NCBI GenBank assembly: GCA_004282995.1
Contig: SHLU01000025.1
Span: 1 to 16,943 of the forward strand
Direction: 5' to 3'
Source: Sphingomonadaceae bacterium
GTDB taxonomy: Bacteria > Pseudomonadota > Alphaproteobacteria > Sphingomonadales > Sphingomonadaceae
Length of the DNA stretch: 16,943 nt
Position numbers and translations under genes: made by a program. The notes under the pieces are model-generated. The model was not told the origin of the DNA. It saw nothing but the letters and a program-made list of their open reading frames with translations, and made no database searches. Shown here in pieces: positions 14,659 to 16,943 of the stretch (position 1 is the first letter of the stretch; the number at the start of each line of letters is the position of its first letter).

Positions 14659-15612
14659 ATGCAGGATACCGAATTTTTCGTACGCGAGGATGTGCGGGCG
14701 TTTCTGCAGTTGCTCGAACAGGCTGGCGGCGCCCCCATTGACGAAGTCTCGCTGGAGGAAGCACGCGGCGCTTATATGGCGTTGCACCAGATGGCTGATG
14801 CGCCAGCGCGCGATCTGGCCGTGGTGCGCGATCTTTCCTGCCCGGGACCGGCAGGAGACATTCCGCTGCGACTGTATGACAAGCGGGCAGACCGCGCCGC
14901 AGGACCGATCATCATGTTCTTTCATGGCGGCGGCTTCGTGATCGGCGATCTCGATACCCATCACAATCTGTGCACCGAAATCGCCGCGCAGATGGACCTG
15001 CCGGTGGTCGCCGTCGACTATCGCCTCGCGCCCGAGCATCCCTTTCCTGCCGCTATCGAGGATTGCATTGCTGCCTCGCGCTGGGTGGCCGAATCGCATG
15101 ACGCGCTCGACCGCAGGGCCAGCGGCATCATTCCCATCGGCGATAGCGCTGGCGGTAATGCTGCCATCGTCGTGAGCCAATCGCTGGCGCAGGATCCTGC
15201 CGATTGTCCCGTCCTGTTGCAGGTGCCGATATTTCCGCTGGCCAGCGACAGCTCTGGCTCGGCCAGCATCGAAGCCTTCGCCGATGGATTTGTGCTGACG
15301 CGCACAGCGATCGAGTTCTTTGAAGCTGCCTACAAGCCCGACAAGTCCGATCCGCGAGCGATGCCGATCCTTGGAAGGCACGAGGATACGCCGCCCACGG
15401 TTCTGGTTACCGCCGGATTGGATCCGATCCGCGATTCGGGCCGTGATTACGGCGCTGCCCTGGCGAAGGCGGGGATCGATCACGTTTTTCTCGAGATGAA
15501 GGGGGTCACGCACAGTTTCACCAATTTACGCAGGGCGGTCCCGGGAACGCAGAAGGATCTGGAAACTATATTCGCCGCCATGCGGATGCTTCTTGAAAGG
15601 GGTGTGCGATGA
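14659..15612 (+). CDS. alpha/beta hydrolase, hormone-sensitive lipase (HSL) family esterase
   Basis: The 317-residue protein belongs to the bacterial HSL family of carboxylesterases. The oxyanion-hole motif is HGGGFVIG (89-96), the nucleophile elbow GDSAGG (Ser163 in GDSAG, 161-165), and the rest of the triad is Asp255 (GLDPIRD) and His285 (VTHSF); YRLAPEHPFPAAIED (121-135) is the usual family stretch. There is no signal peptide, so it should act in the cytoplasm on short-chain esters of unknown identity. The start at 14659 has an AGGAGA ribosome site six bases away; the frame stays open upstream to 14551, but that part lacks family character. It is divergent from korA, and its last four bases overlap the rppH start (ATGA), which implies translational coupling. 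Confidence 0.92.
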   Translation: MQDTEFFVREDVRAFLQLLEQAGGAPIDEVSLEEARGAYMALHQMADAPARDLAVVRDLSCPGPAGDIPLRLYDKRADRAAGPIIMFFHGGGFVIGDLDTHHNLCTEIAAQMDLPVVAVDYRLAPEHPFPAAIEDCIAASRWVAESHDALDRRASGIIPIGDSAGGNAAIVVSQSLAQDPADCPVLLQVPIFPLASDSSGSASIEAFADGFVLTRTAIEFFEAAYKPDKSDPRAMPILGRHEDTPPTVLVTAGLDPIRDSGRDYGAALAKAGIDHVFLEMKGVTHSFTNLRRAVPGTQKDLETIFAAMRMLLERGVR

Positions 15613-16088
15613 TGGCCGAAACGCTCGCTTACCGCCGCTGTGCCGGCGTGATGCTCGCCAACCGCGAAGGCAGGGTGTTCGCCGCCCAGCGGATCGATTC
15701 GAAGAACCTTGGTGCATGGCAGATGCCACAGGGCGGGATCGATCCGGGAGAGACCGAGGAAGAAGCCGCACTGCGCGAACTGGAAGAGGAAACCGGTGTC
15801 AGTCGCGATCTGGTCGATATCATCGCCCGGATGCCCTACCCCGTCCGCTATGATTTGCCACCTGAACTGCACGGCAAGCTATGGGGCGGCAAGTATCGTG
15901 GACAGGAGCAGCACTGGTTTCTGGCCCGGTTCAAGGGCAAAGACAGCGATATTAATATCGAGGCGCATGATCCGCCCGAATTCTGCGAATGGGAATGGGT
16001 CGAGCCCGAGGCGCTGCCGGATCTGATCGTGCCGTTCAAGCGCGACGTCTATCGTGCGGTCGTCAAGGAATTTGCGGCGCTGGTGTAA
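15609..16088 (+). CDS. rppH: RNA pyrophosphohydrolase RppH (Nudix)
   Basis: RppH removes pyrophosphate from the 5' triphosphate end of mRNAs and so starts RNase E-dependent decay. The 159 residues carry a full Nudix box: Gly42, Glu48, Arg56-Glu57, Glu60-Glu61 and Gly63 in GGIDPGETEEEAALREL followed by EEETGV. RppH features around it are RRCAGVMLAN (9-18), AWQMPQGGIDPGE (36-48), GGKYRGQEQHWFLARF (92-107), EWEWVEP and the C-terminal VPFKRDVYRAVVKEF. Length is close to the E. coli protein (176). The ATG overlaps the stop of the upstream hydrolase by four bases; a second ATG follows immediately. Related Ap4A hydrolases share the box, but the C-terminal stretch fits RppH best. It converges on the TPR gene with 16 bases between stops. 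Confidence 0.93.
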   Translation: MMAETLAYRRCAGVMLANREGRVFAAQRIDSKNLGAWQMPQGGIDPGETEEEAALRELEEETGVSRDLVDIIARMPYPVRYDLPPELHGKLWGGKYRGQEQHWFLARFKGKDSDINIEAHDPPEFCEWEWVEPEALPDLIVPFKRDVYRAVVKEFAALV

Positions 16089-16104
16089 TACGCCGGTGGC
16101 GAAT

Positions 16105-16608
16105 TCAGTTTTGCGTCACTTGGGCATCGGGCATCACCGCTTCGGCGGTGAGGACACGTTGCTGCGGCCCCCGGGAAATCGCTACGGCAAGTTCCTGCGT
16201 CTCGGCACAATCTTCGCCGCACAGCGCGCGCAAGCGCGAGAGGTTTCCGCGTGCTTTCGCGACTGCACCCTTCTCCACCAGAGCCTCTCCCTCCCCTGAG
16301 ATCGCGGCATAATTGTCAGGATCGCGGCTCAGGGTTTCGCGGTAATAACCTATAGCCTTGCCTTGCAGCCCTTCGCGGCGCGCGGCCTCGGCCAGGTCGA
16401 GATAGATCGGCGTATAAGCCGGATCGATTGCTAGCGCGGTTTCAAACGCATCAATGGCGCGTTGCGGCTGGCCTGCTTCGAGCGCTGCGCGCCCTTCGGC
16501 CACCAACTGGGCCGCGCGCGGATCAGGAACAGGGTCGGTCGCCCCGCCAACGCTCGACTGTACAGCCAGAAACAGAGACAGGACGGCAGCAACAGGAGCG
16601 TAGCGCAT
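16105..16608 (-). CDS. exported tetratricopeptide (TPR) repeat protein
   Basis: With the ATG at 16608 (AAGGAA ribosome site, six-base spacing) the protein has 167 residues. It starts with a Sec signal peptide (MRYAPVAAVLSLFLAVQSSVGGA, predicted cleavage near 23), so the mature part is periplasmic. Two clear TPR units follow (about 31-64, QLVAEGRAALEAGQPQRAID and on; and 65-98, PIYLDLAEAARREGLQGKAI), then a degenerate third (99-130). Cys130 and Cys134 (CGEDC) may form a disulfide. TPR proteins bind partner proteins; no partner can be named. A longer frame back to 16674 would overlap the rsmB end and place residues before the signal peptide, so it is rejected. It lies 59 bases after rsmB on the same strand. 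Confidence 0.85.
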   Translation of the reverse strand: MRYAPVAAVLSLFLAVQSSVGGATDPVPDPRAAQLVAEGRAALEAGQPQRAIDAFETALAIDPAYTPIYLDLAEAARREGLQGKAIGYYRETLSRDPDNYAAISGEGEALVEKGAVAKARGNLSRLRALCGEDCAETQELAVAISRGPQQRVLTAEAVMPDAQVTQN

Positions 16609-16667
16609 TACAGTTTCCTTCCAGCGGAAATTCGCAAGGGTCGATCGGGCAACCATATCGGCCCTGC

Positions 16668-16943
16668 CTAGCATGGCAACGCTGCACGCGCGATGAAGAA
16701 CCCGTCCGTACCGTCATGAAACGGGGTCAGGCGCATTCCTTGCCCCCGAGCGCTTCCCAGCGGGAGATCCAGCTTGTCGGCCTGCCATTGCGGGTGCTTT
16801 TCGAGGAATTCTGCGAGCCTGTCTGGTCCCTCCGCGTCGAGTAGGGAACAGGTTACAAATACCAGTCGTCCTCCGGGTCGGACCAGTTGCGCCGCGATTT
16901 CCAGCAGCCGATCCTGCGCCGTCGCATAGCGCACAAGCATATC
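16668..16943 (-). CDS. rsmB: 16S rRNA (cytosine-5)-methyltransferase RsmB, C-terminal part (start off window)
   Basis: The frame enters from the right edge; 91 codons and the stop are visible. The sequence matches the end of RsmB/Sun-type methyltransferases, which methylate a 16S rRNA cytosine (C967 in E. coli) with S-adenosylmethionine: RLLEIAAQLVRPGGRLVFVT, then TCSLLDAEG with the motif VI Cys that serves as nucleophile, and the closing MRLTPFHDGTDGFFIARA typical of the family. The catalytic motif IV and the N-terminal NusB-like domain lie outside the window, so other RNA m5C methyltransferases cannot be fully excluded. The exported TPR gene follows 59 bases downstream. Confidence 0.87.
   Translation of the reverse strand, partial: DMLVRYATAQDRLLEIAAQLVRPGGRLVFVTCSLLDAEGPDRLAEFLEKHPQWQADKLDLPLGSARGQGMRLTPFHDGTDGFFIARAALPC

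Noticed and set aside
14563..15513. Minus-strand open frame of 316 codons opposite the HSL esterase
   Set aside because: The plus-strand frame has the complete catalytic triad and a good ribosome site; the opposite frame has neither.
1..16943. Mobile element, phage island, defence system or CRISPR array
   Set aside because: There is no transposase, integrase, nuclease cluster, terminal inverted repeat or spaced direct repeat; the recognised genes are core genes of even composition.

Overview
The window (about 60% G+C by eye) looks like chromosomal DNA of an aerobic alphaproteobacterium, most likely of the order Sphingomonadales (an Erythrobacter or Sphingomonas relative). The basis is the style of the proteins: the LolC/LolD pair, a Bacillus-type PurF followed by an SDR, a KorAB pair in an otherwise aerobic-looking gene set, and RppH and RsmB. 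This placement is inference; there is no rRNA gene. I see no insertion sequence, phage gene, CRISPR array, tRNA or long repeat, and no gene-free stretch over 300 bases. It reads as ordinary core genome, densely packed. The ends cut through two genes.

Layout. Positions 1-2768, minus strand: lolC, lolD, a small acidic protein of unknown function, and the start of a secreted protein carrying an FDFWVGEWDVY motif. LolC and LolD form the inner-membrane machine that releases lipoproteins to the LolA carrier. Positions 2943-5587, plus strand: purF (first step of purine synthesis), an SDR oxidoreductase directly abutting it, and a stand-alone PilZ-domain protein. Positions 5603-10560, minus strand: a tight four-gene run of a YdjM-like membrane metal-dependent hydrolase, a DNA photolyase, cyclopropane fatty acid synthase and a membrane-anchored NylB-like serine hydrolase. 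The two recognised enzymes in the middle suggest protection of DNA and membrane against light or oxidative stress.

Positions 10589-14491, minus strand: korA-korB (2-oxoacid:ferredoxin oxidoreductase), then an EF-hand lipoprotein gene that probably has its own promoter and ends in the clearest intrinsic terminator of the window. Positions 14659-16088, plus strand: an HSL-type alpha/beta hydrolase overlapping rppH by four bases. Positions 16105-16943, minus strand: the 3' end of rsmB, followed by a small exported TPR protein.

No wholly new system stands out. The points most worth a second look are the four-gene photolyase/Cfa run and the variant photolyase FAD pocket, the KorAB pair with no ferredoxin gene beside it, the EF-hand lipoprotein, two unassigned proteins at the left end, and a 12-bp palindrome in the korA/hydrolase divergent region.
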